Shown: positions 30,237 through 38,900, counted from the stretch's first letter. The stretch is 64,000 nucleotides of DNA from Dyella sp. A6 (GCF_036320485.1 NZ_CP132911.1:2046001-2110000), one strand, 5' to 3'. The notes: a model not told the origin generated them from the letters alone. Numbers and translations: made by a program.

Positions 30237-31157
30237 ATGAAAACCCTGAAAGGGGCCTTTGACCGCTGCCTGCGCTCTCCTACGGGCTGGCGAGGGCTGA
30301 AGTCGAACCACGGCTACGCAATCCTCTGCCGGAAGATGTAGGACGTCATGGGGGCCGACACGCCGTTGTCATCGATCACGCGGCGGGACATCGAGGCGTT
30401 CATTACCTACATGCTCGACCGGGAGCAGTCCGCGCCGGCCACCGTGAACAGGCATCTTGCCTGCCTGCGGCGGATGTTCAACATCGCGCTGACGGATGAA
30501 TGGGAGGATGCCCCTGACCACTTCCCCAAGATCCGCCAGCCCAAGGAGCGCGGTGCCAGGCAATACTTCATGTCCAGCACCGACGAGGGCGCCATCTTCG
30601 CCCAGGTGCTCGCGCTCGACACCGTGCGGCTCGGCCCGGAGGGCGGGATACCCCGCAAGAGGGACGCCCACCGCTACTACGTGCTGTTCACGTTCCTGGT
30701 CGAGACCGGTCTGCGTCTCGGGGAGGCGCTGGGATTGCAGTGGGTCGAGGTGTCTAGGCCGGAGGGCGGTGACCCCATGCTCAAGCTGTTCCGGCCGGAG
30801 GCCCTTAAGACCGGCAAGCCTCGCAGCGTCCCGCTCACTCAGAAGGCGCTGGAGTCCCTTCAGTCCTGCAAGGGGGTCAAGGGCGGCCCGTTCGCTGACC
30901 TAGACGCACGCCGGGCACATGACATCTGGACGAGGGCCAAGGCGGCGGCTGGAATCACTCGCCGCGACTGCGTGATCCACTCCCTGCGCCACACCTGCGC
31001 ATCGCGCCTGCTGGAATCAGGGGTTGATCTGAAGATCGTCAAGGAGTGGCTGGGCCACTCGGTCATCACCACGACGGACGGCTACACCCACCTGGCGACG
31101 CATCAGCTCACGGCGGCAGCCGTTGGCCTGGAGAAACTGAGGACTCGCGGTACCTAA
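30237..31157 (+). pseudogene. phage tyrosine recombinase (integrase) with an internal amber codon
   Basis: A 307-codon frame from ATG 30237 to TAA 31155-31157. Codons 1-34 (MKTLKGAFDRCLRSPTGWRG, then YAILCRKM) resemble an integrase arm-binding N-terminus. TAG at 30339-30341 (codon 35) interrupts the frame. It resumes as DVMGADTPLSSITRRDIEAF, a SAM-like core-binding domain (ATVNRHLACLRRMFNIAL), and the catalytic domain with Arg in ETGLRLGEALGL, HSLRHTCASRLL, LGHSVITTTDGYTHL including the nucleophile Tyr. A shorter protein from ATG 30348 would keep all catalytic residues but lack the N-terminus. It adjoins the tRNA-Leu attachment site. Confidence 0.85.
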
Positions 31158-31256
31158 CTGTCCGATGTTGCAACGCTGGGAGACAGAAAGACGTTTCCGG
31201 TTGTAAATTGTTGCGAGTTTTCCAGTTTTAAGTTACTGATTATTCAAGGAATCATC

Positions 31257-31310
31257 TGGTGCGAAAGGCGGGACTCGAACCCGCACGACACAAGGCCGCT
31301 GGAACCTAAA
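31257..31310 (-). repeat. attR: 3' half of the intact tRNA-Leu
   Basis: The 3' half of the functional tRNA gene, matching attL at 25539-25592 over 46 of 54 positions. All differences are in the variable arm. Confidence 0.9.
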
Positions 31311-31342
31311 TCCAGTGCGTCTACCAGTTCCGCCACTTTCGC
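31257..31342 (-). tRNA. tRNA-Leu(TAG), integration target
   Basis: An 86-nt class II tRNA with acceptor GCGAAAG/CTTTCGC, anticodon stem CTGGA/TCCAG enclosing TTTAGGT (anticodon TAG), 14-nt variable arm and CCA. It is the last gene of the minus-strand tRNA cluster; its 3' half comes at least partly from the integrated element. Confidence 0.95.
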
Positions 31343-31515
31343 ATTCCCAACGCCCAGCCGGCCATGCCCGCATCACAGAATCGATGGCTGGCTTGCCAAG
31401 CCATTCGCTCCACCCTGCGCACGCCCTTGCTAAGTCGATGATTCCCTTGCACGAAAGCAGGCCATTTTACGGTTGCAAGACCGCGCAGCACAAGCGCATG
31501 GAGGCTGTCGCAGAT

Positions 31516-31551
31516 AAAAAAACGAAGGCCCGCGTTGCCGCGGGCCTTCGT
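31516..31551 (-). terminator. rho-independent terminator between tRNA-Lys and tRNA-Leu
   Basis: A perfect 13-bp stem (31522-31534 with 31539-31551), TTGC loop, and on the minus strand a run of T residues (A-run 31516-31522). It ends the transcript from the five tRNAs to its right, so tRNA-Leu(TAG) must either be read through or have its own promoter. Confidence 0.88.
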
Positions 31552-31557
31552 CCAGTT

Positions 31558-31633
<76 letters not shown>

Positions 31634-31647
31634 TGAAACTTCAAATT

Positions 31648-31725
31648 TGGGGTGGACGATGGGATTCGAACCCACGACAACCGGAATCACAATCCGGTAC
31701 TCTAACCAACTGAGCTACGCCCACC
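31648..31725 (-). tRNA. tRNA-His(GTG)
   Basis: A cloverleaf with anticodon loop TTGTGAT (GTG), the extra 5' G (-1) opposite discriminator C that marks tRNA-His, and CCA encoded. Confidence 0.96.
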
Positions 31726-31745
31726 ATAAAAACAACACGTTGTAG

Positions 31746-31822
31746 TGGCGCGCCCGACAGGAATCGAACCTGCAACCGTCGGCTTAGAAGGCCGATGCTC
31801 TATCCGGTTGAGCTACAGGCGC
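31746..31822 (-). tRNA. tRNA-Arg(TCT)
   Basis: A 77-nt cloverleaf with anticodon stem TCGGC/GCCGA enclosing CTTCTAA (TCT), and CCA encoded. Confidence 0.96.
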
Positions 31823-31845
31823 TTGGTATCAAGCATAACGCCTGC

Positions 31846-31922
31846 TGGTCGGGGCAGAGGGATTCGAACCCCCGACATCCAGCTCCCAAAGCTGGCGCTC
31901 TACCAGACTGAGCTATACCCCG
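31846..31922 (-). tRNA. tRNA-Pro(TGG)
   Basis: A 77-nt cloverleaf with acceptor CGGGGTA, anticodon loop TTTGGGA (TGG), and CCA encoded. Confidence 0.96.
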
Positions 31923-32072
31923 CCTCGAACTCTTCGACCACTTTCGCTTACCGAAGCTTTCGAATGTTACGGGTGACACTTCGCCCAGTCAATCCGTATC
32001 GAAGCACACCGAACTTCAAACTTTCGTCCGGCTCCGCATGCGGTCAACTGCCTGCGGAATACTGCAAAAAAA

Positions 32073-32149
32073 TGGTGCGCCCGGAGAGATTCGAACTCCC
32101 GACCACCAAGTTCGTAGCCTGGTACTCTATCCAACTGAGCTACGGGCGC
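32073..32149 (-). tRNA. tRNA-Arg(ACG)
   Basis: A 77-nt cloverleaf with acceptor GCGCCCG, anticodon loop CTACGAA (ACG, with A34 expected to be edited to inosine by TadA), and CCA encoded. First gene of the cluster. Confidence 0.96.
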
Positions 32150-32214
32150 ACTGTAAAAACATCTGCATCGACCGCGATCCCCGTTGAGTGGAAAGCGCCG
32201 AAGCGAGAGGCGGA

Positions 32215-32243
32215 ATTATTCAGATTCGAGGCTTCTTCGTCAA
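32215..32243 (-). promoter_or_regulatory. sigma70-type promoter of the tRNA cluster
   Basis: On the minus strand TTGACG (32238-32243) and AATAAT (32215-32220) with a 17-base spacer, preceded by A/T-rich DNA (a T-run and TTTTTGCAATTTTTTTT) that could serve as an UP element. It lies 65 bases upstream of tRNA-Arg(ACG). Confidence 0.75.
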
Positions 32244-32283
32244 CACTTTTTGCAATTTTTTTTCACTGTGTTGCACGACGCGT

Positions 32284-33087
32284 TCAACTTGACAGCAACG
32301 TAAAGTCGTCCGCATCCATCCATGCCGGGAAGCGTTCGCGATGCGCGAGCAGCGCTGCCGGATCGAAGCGAACTGTTGCCACCTGCTCCTGCGAACCGAG
32401 TTCCAGCAACGGCTCGCCCAGCGGATCGATCGCGGCACTGTCGCCGGCATACGGCAGTTCGTTGCCATCGACACCGACACGATTCACGCCGACCACGCAG
32501 CAGAGATTCTCGATCGCGCGTGCACGCAGCAAGGTACGCCACGGCTGCCGGCGTGGCGCCGGCCAGTTGGCGACAAACAGCGCAAGGTCATAGTCCATGC
32601 CTCCGGCCGCGTTCTCCAGGCGACGGTTGCGCAGCCACACGGGAAAGCGCAGGTCGTAGCAGACCTGCGGCAGGATGCGCCATCCCTTCAGTGTCACGAT
32701 CAAGCGCTCGCTGCCACTGCCGTAGCGCGTATGCTCGCCGGCCATGCGGAACAGATGGCGCTTGTCGTACTGCTCGTGCGTACCATCCGGCCGCATCCAC
32801 AACAGGCGATTGAACACCGTGCCGCCCTCGCGTATCGCCAGGCTGCCGCAGATCACCGCGTCCACCTCCGCGGCAAGCGCACGCATCCACGCCACGCCCT
32901 CGCCGTCCATGTCCTCGGCACTGACGCCGGTGTCGTTGCTGAACCCGGACAGCAGCGTTTCCGGCAGCACCATCAAATCGCTCTGCCCGGCCGCACTTCG
33001 CACCAGGTCGCCGTAGTAGCTGCGATTGGCCGGCGCGTCGTGCCAGCGCGTGGCGCCCTGCACCAGGGTTACGTTCAGAGTCTGCAC
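32284..33087 (-). CDS. Omega-amidase of the nitrilase superfamily (YafV-like)
   Basis: A 267-residue amidohydrolase. The catalytic triad of carbon-nitrogen hydrolases is present: Glu43 (VLPETLLSGFS), Lys109 (QYDKRHLFRM) and Cys143 (PQVCYDLRFPVW). In homologues it hydrolyses alpha-ketoglutaramate or ketosuccinamate, the keto-amide products of glutamine or asparagine transamination. Its start overlaps the end of the aminotransferase gene by 13 bases, and that enzyme makes such keto-amides, so the two form a coupled transamination-deamidation unit. Confidence 0.9.
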   Translation of the reverse strand: MQTLNVTLVQGATRWHDAPANRSYYGDLVRSAAGQSDLMVLPETLLSGFSNDTGVSAEDMDGEGVAWMRALAAEVDAVICGSLAIREGGTVFNRLLWMRPDGTHEQYDKRHLFRMAGEHTRYGSGSERLIVTLKGWRILPQVCYDLRFPVWLRNRRLENAAGGMDYDLALFVANWPAPRRQPWRTLLRARAIENLCCVVGVNRVGVDGNELPYAGDSAAIDPLGEPLLELGSQEQVATVRFDPAALLAHRERFPAWMDADDFTLLSS

Positions 33088-34220
33088 AGGCGCTCCGCTC
33101 CCGCTTCAAGCGTTGCATCGTTCTTGGCAAAGCAAAGCCGCAGCAAACGTGTACCCGGTGGCGTCTCGCAGAACGGCGTCAACGGAATCGCCGCCACCCC
33201 GCCATGCACCACCAGCCACTGGCAGAATGCCTGGTCGTCCTCGTCGCGGATCGCCGAGTAGTCCACCAACTGGAAGTAACCGCCCGGCACGTCCAGAAGC
33301 TTCAGCCGGGACGGCTTCAGCAGCTCGCGAAAGCGGTCGCGCTTGACCTGGTAGAAAGCCGGCAATTCCAGGTAATGCTCCGGATGGCTGGCGAGGAATG
33401 CCGCGAACGCCACCTGCGCCGGGTGAAAGGTGCAGAAGGTCAGGTACTGGTGCACCTTGCGGAATTCGGCCGACAGCGCAGCCGACGCCACCGCATAGCC
33501 CACCTTCCAGCCGGTGCAGTGGTAGGTCTTGCCGAAACTGGACACCACGATGCTGCGTTCGGCCAACTCGGGGTGTCGCAGCACGCTCTGGTGCAACGCG
33601 CCGTCGTAGACGATGTGCTCATAGACTTCGTCCGACAACACCACGATGCCTGTATCGCGCACGATCTCGGCCAGTTCATCGAGATCGGACGCCGAGAGCA
33701 CCGCACCCGACGGATTGTGCGGCGTATTGACCAGGATCATCCGAGTGCGCGGCGTGACCGCATCGCGCACCCTCTGCCAGTCGATCGAGAAGTCCGGCAC
33801 CGTCAGCGGAATGTGTACCGCCCGTGCGCCCTGCAGCTCGATCGCCGGCTCGTAGCTGTCGTAGGCCGGGTCGAACACGATCACTTCTTCGCCGGCACGC
33901 ACGATTGCCGCGATGGCGGCAAACAGCGCCTCGGTGGCTCCGGATGTGACCGTGACTTCGGTGGCCGGGTCCACCTTGCGTCCATACAGGCGCATGGTCT
34001 TGAGCGCGATCTGCTCGCGCAGCGAGGCCAGCCCGATACCTGGCGCGTACTGGTTGCAGCCATCGCTCATGGCGCGGGTAACGGCCTCGCGCAACGCCAG
34101 TGGCGGCTCGTAATCGGGAAAGCCCTGCCCCAGGTTCACGGCCTTGTGCTCCAGCGCCAGCTGGCTCATCACGCTGAATATGGTTGTGCCGACCTTCGGC
34201 AACTTGGTTTCAATGGGCAT
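33075..34220 (-). CDS. Methionine/glutamine aminotransferase (YbdL/KAT-like, class I PLP enzyme)
   Basis: A 381-residue fold-type I aminotransferase starting MPIETKLPKVGTTIFSVMSQ. Motifs: NLGQGFPDYEPP, YAPGIGLASLREQIA, LVNTPHNPSGAV, VVLSDEVYEHIVYD, and the PLP lysine Lys231 in SSFGKTYHCTGWKVGYA; the C-terminal carboxylate-binding Arg is in RLLRLCFAK. YbdL-type enzymes use methionine, glutamine or aromatic amino acids and serve in methionine salvage. The partner omega-amidase gene follows directly. Confidence 0.92.
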   Translation of the reverse strand: MPIETKLPKVGTTIFSVMSQLALEHKAVNLGQGFPDYEPPLALREAVTRAMSDGCNQYAPGIGLASLREQIALKTMRLYGRKVDPATEVTVTSGATEALFAAIAAIVRAGEEVIVFDPAYDSYEPAIELQGARAVHIPLTVPDFSIDWQRVRDAVTPRTRMILVNTPHNPSGAVLSASDLDELAEIVRDTGIVVLSDEVYEHIVYDGALHQSVLRHPELAERSIVVSSFGKTYHCTGWKVGYAVASAALSAEFRKVHQYLTFCTFHPAQVAFAAFLASHPEHYLELPAFYQVKRDRFRELLKPSRLKLLDVPGGYFQLVDYSAIRDEDDQAFCQWLVVHGGVAAIPLTPFCETPPGTRLLRLCFAKNDATLEAGAERLCRL

Positions 34221-34261
34221 CGTGAAGTCGTTTGGATGGCTAAATGGAAAGCCTAGCATGC

Positions 34262-35227
34262 CTACAGCGGGGCCAGCGGTCGCGATTTGCACACCTCGTG
34301 CTCCTGGCGCATGGCCTCCGGCAAGCGTTCGGCAAGGTAGTCCACCAGGGCGCGCACACCAGGCAACATGCCGCGGCGACTCGGATAGACGAAATGCATG
34401 GTGCCGTCCGGGGCGCTCCACTCGGGCAACAACACCTCGAGCTCCCCCTGGGCAATGGCCGGCGCGCACACGAACTCGGGCAGCATGGTCACCCCCATTC
34501 CGCGCCGCGCCGCCTCCAGTAACACCGCGAAATCACCACTGATCAGGCGCGCCTGAAGCTCGACATTGACGCGCTGCCCATCGGCGTCGATCAGCTCCCA
34601 TATCTGCGCGCCCTCGTGTTCCTGCATCGACAGGGCGGGCAGGCGCGAAAGGTCGGCGGGCTGTTCCGGGCGACCGTGCGCCTTGAGCAGGACCGGGCTG
34701 GCCACCGGCAACACCCGCGACAGGCCGAAGCTGCGCACGATCATGTTCGCGTCGGTATCCAGCTTGGTGCGCACGCGTATCGCCAGATCGATCCCCTCGC
34801 TGATCAGGTCCACCCGTCGGTTGGTCGCCTGCACGCGCACCTGCAGCTTCGGGTATCGCACCATGAAGTCCGGCAATACGCGGGCCAGCACGGTCTGGGC
34901 GAGCGACACGGGACAGGTGATACGCACCACTCCCCGCGGCTCGGCACGCAGCTCGTCGACGGCCTCCTGTGCCGCGCGAGCCTCTTCCAGCACGGCCCGG
35001 CAATGGCTGTAGAAACGTTCGCCGACTTCAGTGACCACGAAGCGCCGGGTCGTCCGTTGCAGCAGGCGCACGCCCAGCCGGTCCTCCAACTGCGCCACCC
35101 GCTTGCTCAGCCGGGACTTGGGTATGCCCAGCGCGCGGCCCGCTGCCGAAAATCCGCCGTGGTCCACCACGGCCGCGAAGAAATACAGGTCGTTGAGATC
35201 CTGCAACGCCCCGTCGAGTACCGTCAT
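34262..35227 (-). CDS. LysR family transcriptional regulator
   Basis: A 321-residue protein with an N-terminal winged HTH (FSAAGRALGIPKSRLSKRVA, QLEDRLGVRLLQRTTR) and a LysR substrate-binding domain (about 95-300; VRITCPVSLAQTVLARVLP, DLAIRVRTKLDTDANM). It resembles the CrgA/DmlR-type subgroup. It lies 41 bases upstream of the aminotransferase gene on the same strand, so it may be co-transcribed; its targets are not shown by the sequence. Confidence 0.9.
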   Translation of the reverse strand: MTVLDGALQDLNDLYFFAAVVDHGGFSAAGRALGIPKSRLSKRVAQLEDRLGVRLLQRTTRRFVVTEVGERFYSHCRAVLEEARAAQEAVDELRAEPRGVVRITCPVSLAQTVLARVLPDFMVRYPKLQVRVQATNRRVDLISEGIDLAIRVRTKLDTDANMIVRSFGLSRVLPVASPVLLKAHGRPEQPADLSRLPALSMQEHEGAQIWELIDADGQRVNVELQARLISGDFAVLLEAARRGMGVTMLPEFVCAPAIAQGELEVLLPEWSAPDGTMHFVYPSRRGMLPGVRALVDYLAERLPEAMRQEHEVCKSRPLAPL

Positions 35228-35577
35228 GATGGTTTCCTGGCAAGAATCACGAACAAGGATGTCCGGAAGTTTCTCCCGCCGTCATCGGCCCGGCCTGACG
35301 ATATGCCAAAAGCCGCTCCGGCAACGCAAACGGACGCACCCGTGACCCGTGAGGCGCCCCCTGACATACCTGTCGCACTATACCTCCAACCCGAAGCGCC
35401 CACCCTGCCCCCGGCCAGCATCGCCATCGAGGATTCAGCGCGCAGCATCGCCCGGCAGCAGCATCGTCAGAGCCAGGCTGAAAGCCCTGCGGGATAAGGT
35501 TATACAGCCATCGTCGCCGGATGGCCGATGCAGGGCGTACCCTGTATCTGCGCAACATGACGAGAAGGAAGCCAGCC
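35228..35577. other. intergenic region between lysR and the VIT gene
   Basis: About 350 bases separating divergent genes. A 64-codon frame (35303-35497, MPKAAPATQTDAPVTREAPP) is open but Pro/Ala-rich with no domain or convincing ribosome site, so I do not call it. Promoters for both flanking genes must lie here, but no clear -35/-10 pair stands out. Confidence 0.4.
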
Positions 35578-36273
35578 ATGTATCACCGCCATCGCGAACG
35601 CCATGTCACCGGCCGCATAGGCTGGCTTCGTGCCGCCGTGCTTGGAGCCAACGACGGCATCGTGTCCACCGCCAGTCTGGTGATGGGCGTGGCCGCGGCC
35701 CACGCCACCCAGCCCGCCATCCTGATTGCCGGAACGGCAGGACTGGTTGCCGGCGCCATGTCCATGGCCGCGGGCGAATATGTATCGGTGCACTCCCAGG
35801 CAGACAGTGAGAAGGCTGAGCTGGAACGCGAGGAGAAGGAACTGGACAGCGATACGGAGGGCGAACACAAGGAGCTTGCCGCGATCTATGTCGAGCGCGG
35901 GCTCGACCCGCAACTGGCACGCCAGGTCGCCGAGCAACTGATGGCGCACAACGCTCTCGATGCCCACATGCGTGACGAGCTTGGCATCACCGAGGCACTC
36001 AAGGCGCGCCCGCTGCAGGCCGCCGCGGCATCAGCCGCCAGCTTCGCGGTCGGAGCCGCCCTGCCGCTTGCGGTGGCGGCCATGGCCCCGGTCCATGGTC
36101 TGCTGGCATGGATCTTCGTCACCGCACTGGTCTTCCTCGCCGTGCTTGGCGGCATCGCCGCGCGCACCGGCGGCGCCAATGTCCGCACCGGCGCCATGCG
36201 CATCACCTTCTGGGGCGCATTGGCGATGGCCATTACCACCGGTGTCGGCATGCTGTTCGGCGGTGCCGGCTGA
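35578..36273 (+). CDS. VIT family protein (Mn/Fe transporter-like, CCC1 family)
   Basis: 231 residues. It starts MYHRHRERHVTGRIGWLRAA, then VLGANDGIVSTASLVMGVA, the first helix signature of VIT1/CCC1 proteins, followed by AGAMSMAAGEYVSVHSQAD, a charged cytoplasmic loop (about 75-140, Glu/Lys-rich) and three C-terminal helices. Family members move Fe2+ or Mn2+ across the membrane and confer metal resistance. The ATG at 35578 has AGAAGGA nine bases upstream; ATG 35557 is less likely. Confidence 0.9.
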   Translation: MYHRHRERHVTGRIGWLRAAVLGANDGIVSTASLVMGVAAAHATQPAILIAGTAGLVAGAMSMAAGEYVSVHSQADSEKAELEREEKELDSDTEGEHKELAAIYVERGLDPQLARQVAEQLMAHNALDAHMRDELGITEALKARPLQAAAASAASFAVGAALPLAVAAMAPVHGLLAWIFVTALVFLAVLGGIAARTGGANVRTGAMRITFWGALAMAITTGVGMLFGGAG

Positions 36274-36330
36274 CCCCCGGCTCCAGATCAGACATAAGCC
36301 CAGCAAGCGTCACTCGACTCGCCGGGAATG

Positions 36331-38196
36331 TCAGGCACCGGCCTCGGCAGGCAGCGTCCTGCCATCGTTATACGGAATCGACAGCTGCAGGCTCACTCCG
36401 CTGCGGGCTGCGGTCTCTATGGTCAGATGGCCACCAAGCCGTGTACCCCTGGCCTTCATGCTGGCCAGCCCGGCGCCTTCCCGGCCCGCTCCCTGTTCAA
36501 AGCCGCGCCCATCATCGCGGACATCGATCTGCAGAAAGCCATCGCACCGTCGGGCTTCGATGGTCACCGTCGACGCTCCGCTGTGCTTGAACACATTGGT
36601 CAGCGCCTCCTGCAGGAAACGCATGAAATCAAGGCTGCGGGCCGGCCCCAGATAACACGCGTCCAGGCCATCGACACGCCAACAGCTATCGATGTCGGCC
36701 AGCAGCAGACGCTGGCTCCAGCGATGCCGCAAGGGGGCCAGCAGATGACCCAGATCGGCCTGGGCGTCATGCATGGTCGTATCGATCACCAGCCGCAGAT
36801 CGTCACGTAGCTCCTTCAATCGAGTCACCATGCGTCCGGCTTCGGGCGAGGACTGCTGTTCGAGTTCGGCAATGGCACCGACCAGGCTGCCGCCGAATCC
36901 GTCATGCAGGTCACGCACTAGGTTCAGGCGTTCGGCAATGCGCGTGTTCGTCAAGGCGAGTGCGTGTTCGCGTGACAGGGTTTCAGATAACTGCGCGGTG
37001 GCTGTATCAATCTCACGCAACAGTTCGGCATTAAAGCCCTCGACCCTGCGCATGGCCTGCGAGAATCGCCATGCCACGGCGAACCCCATGCCGACCAGCG
37101 TCAACGGCGACGTCAATGCAACGAGGTCGTAGTTGCTGCTGTTTGCCCACTGCATGAACGAAAACAGGTCGAGCACCGAGACCAGCAGTGGAACCAACAG
37201 GCAGACCGCGACCACGCGTACATCCACGCGCGGGGTACGCACCGCGTAGACAATGAAGATCACGGTGGATGTGTAGTCCAGGGCAATAGCCGGCAGGACG
37301 AGCACGTTACGCCACGGCCCCACGATATGCGGGGCAACCAAAGCGGCCACCAGCGCAAACGCACCGGCCGCGAGCAGCGTGTACTCCGTGCGGCGCCAGC
37401 GCAGCCCACAGAAACGCAGCAGGAAAATGCAGAACGTGGTTCCGGAGGCGCAGAACATCGCCGTCACCATGGCCTCCCACGCATCAGTACTGGCAAATGG
37501 CCAAGTGCCCGAAGCCACGAAATTCCAGGCATAGCCCGCGCCCAGCAAGGTGGTCAGCGCATACCAGCCGAACAGGCTTTCCTTGCGCCGCAGCAGCCAG
37601 AACATCATGAACAGCACGCCCAGCACCAAACTGATCGCAAAGTTGAACAGGTGGATGTAGAAGCGCGAGAACATTTCGCGCCGATACATGGCACCCACCA
37701 GACGGGGCGGGCCGAGCTCCACCGTGCCGAACCCGGGCTGATAGTCCGCCAGCCCCGACACGCGCACCAGCAATGTGTTCTCGCCATTGCGCAGCAAGGG
37801 CTTGTCGAGCATGAAATACTGCGGCGTGATCCACCGGCGCGAGAGCGGCTCGACCAGGTGGGCATCGCGGTGGACCAGGCTGCCGTTGACCCATACCGCG
37901 TCGGCCAGACAGACATAGTCCAGCAGCAGACCGATCGGCTGGTCGGTGCTGGCCTGGTTCCAGCGCAGGCGGTACCACACCACACCATCGTGATGTGGCC
38001 AGCGTCGGGTCCATAACTCGGGCAGCGTGACTTTGACCCAGCCCGTCGCCGGCGGTGCATCGGCATACCAGCCGGTGGCGACCGCCTCGGCCCGGACCAG
38101 TGTGGCAACCGCCCCGGGTTGCGGCTGCGCATGCAGCCCCAGGCAAACCAGCAGGCCGCACAACAGCAGGCCAAGCCGCCAGGACAAGCGTGTCAA
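36331..38196 (-). CDS. Sensor histidine kinase, 7TMR-DISM-like sensor with HisKA_3 kinase
   Basis: About 621 residues. A signal/TM segment (WRLGLLLCGLLVCLGLHA) precedes a periplasmic jelly-roll-like domain (about 25-190, VWYRLRWNQ, VWVNGSLVHRDAHLV, RNGENTLLVRV), then seven helices (about 200-390). The dimerisation box has the phospho-acceptor His431 (LVRDLHDGFGGSLVGAI), and the ATPase domain has QEALTNVFKHSGAS, DVRDDGRGFEQG and GLASMKARGTRLGG. I start at TTG 38196, which overlaps the TGA of the regulator gene (TTGA), for coupled translation. The ligand is unknown. Confidence 0.86.
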   Translation of the reverse strand: MTRLSWRLGLLLCGLLVCLGLHAQPQPGAVATLVRAEAVATGWYADAPPATGWVKVTLPELWTRRWPHHDGVVWYRLRWNQASTDQPIGLLLDYVCLADAVWVNGSLVHRDAHLVEPLSRRWITPQYFMLDKPLLRNGENTLLVRVSGLADYQPGFGTVELGPPRLVGAMYRREMFSRFYIHLFNFAISLVLGVLFMMFWLLRRKESLFGWYALTTLLGAGYAWNFVASGTWPFASTDAWEAMVTAMFCASGTTFCIFLLRFCGLRWRRTEYTLLAAGAFALVAALVAPHIVGPWRNVLVLPAIALDYTSTVIFIVYAVRTPRVDVRVVAVCLLVPLLVSVLDLFSFMQWANSSNYDLVALTSPLTLVGMGFAVAWRFSQAMRRVEGFNAELLREIDTATAQLSETLSREHALALTNTRIAERLNLVRDLHDGFGGSLVGAIAELEQQSSPEAGRMVTRLKELRDDLRLVIDTTMHDAQADLGHLLAPLRHRWSQRLLLADIDSCWRVDGLDACYLGPARSLDFMRFLQEALTNVFKHSGASTVTIEARRCDGFLQIDVRDDGRGFEQGAGREGAGLASMKARGTRLGGHLTIETAARSGVSLQLSIPYNDGRTLPAEAGA

Positions 38197-38900
38197 CGCA
38201 GGATGCCCCGCGCCTTGGCCTCGAACACGGCAGCCGTGCGTGAGTTCACCGCAAGCTTGCGGTAGATGGTCTTGGTATAACCCTCGATCGTGAACCGAGA
38301 CAAGCCAGTTGATTCGGCAATTTCCCGGTTGCTCAGTCCCTTGCTGACCAACTGAAGAATTTCCTTTTCTCGACTGGACAGCTGGTCCAGCGGGCACTGG
38401 TCTGAAGGGCCGCCAGGGCGCGGCCCTGGCAAGACAGGATCCGGCGACAGCAACGCCAGGATGTGTCGCGCCACGAAAGGATCGATCGGAGCTCCGCCAC
38501 GTTGCACGCTTTGCAGTGCGGCCCGCATTTCCGATGTGTCGGACTCCTTGAAGATGTAACCCGTCGCGCCGGCCCGCAGCGCGGCAAGAACGGTAGTCTC
38601 GTCACCCCATGCCGACACGATCACCGAGACGGTATGCGGGTAACGCTCGCTGATCCAGCTCACCAGGTCCACGCCGTTGCCGTCGGGCAGGCCGATGTCC
38701 ACCAGCACGAAGGCACGTGGCGTGGATTCCAGGAATGCGTGTGCGTCTGCAAGCGTCCCGACGGTGACGATATCGACTGTGTCTCCATCGGCCTGGTTTC
38801 CACACACGTCCCGCAACAGGCTCTCCAGATAGCTGCGCGTGGCCGGCATGTCTTCGACGATCAAGGCGGGAACGAGTTCGATGACCGCGGCGTCCGACAT
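38193..38900 (-). CDS. LuxR/NarL family response regulator
   Basis: About 235 residues from ATG 38900 (MSDAAVIELVPALIVEDMPA). The receiver domain has the acidic pocket in LIVEDMPATRS, the phospho-acceptor Asp68 in FVLVDIGLPDGNG, and the Lys in GYIFKESD. The C-terminal LuxR-type HTH reads LSSREKEILQLVSKGLSNRE, then TVEGYTKTIYRKL-like spacing (FTIEGYTKTIYRKLAV). It is encoded just before, and overlapping, the histidine kinase, so the two form one system. ATG 38909 or TTG 38939 are alternative starts. Targets are unknown. Confidence 0.9.
   Translation of the reverse strand: MSDAAVIELVPALIVEDMPATRSYLESLLRDVCGNQADGDTVDIVTVGTLADAHAFLESTPRAFVLVDIGLPDGNGVDLVSWISERYPHTVSVIVSAWGDETTVLAALRAGATGYIFKESDTSEMRAALQSVQRGGAPIDPFVARHILALLSPDPVLPGPRPGGPSDQCPLDQLSSREKEILQLVSKGLSNREIAESTGLSRFTIEGYTKTIYRKLAVNSRTAAVFEAKARGILR

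Larger units (their letters stand above)
25539..31310. mobile_element. Relic of a lysogenic T7-like podovirus integrated into tRNA-Leu(TAG)
   Basis: The segment is bounded by a 54-nt repeat of the tRNA-Leu 3' half (25539-25592 and 31257-31310). A tyrosine recombinase gene lies next to the intact tRNA, the classic tRNA-island layout. Inside are fragments of a KilA-N protein, a T7-type RNA polymerase, a T7-type major capsid protein and a gp11-type tail tubular protein, in phage gene order, plus IS elements and AT-rich cargo. Only about 5.8 kb of an expected 40-kb genome remains. The recombinase has an internal stop codon, so self-excision is unlikely. The phage assignment is from recalled T7 protein sequences. 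Confidence 0.8.
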
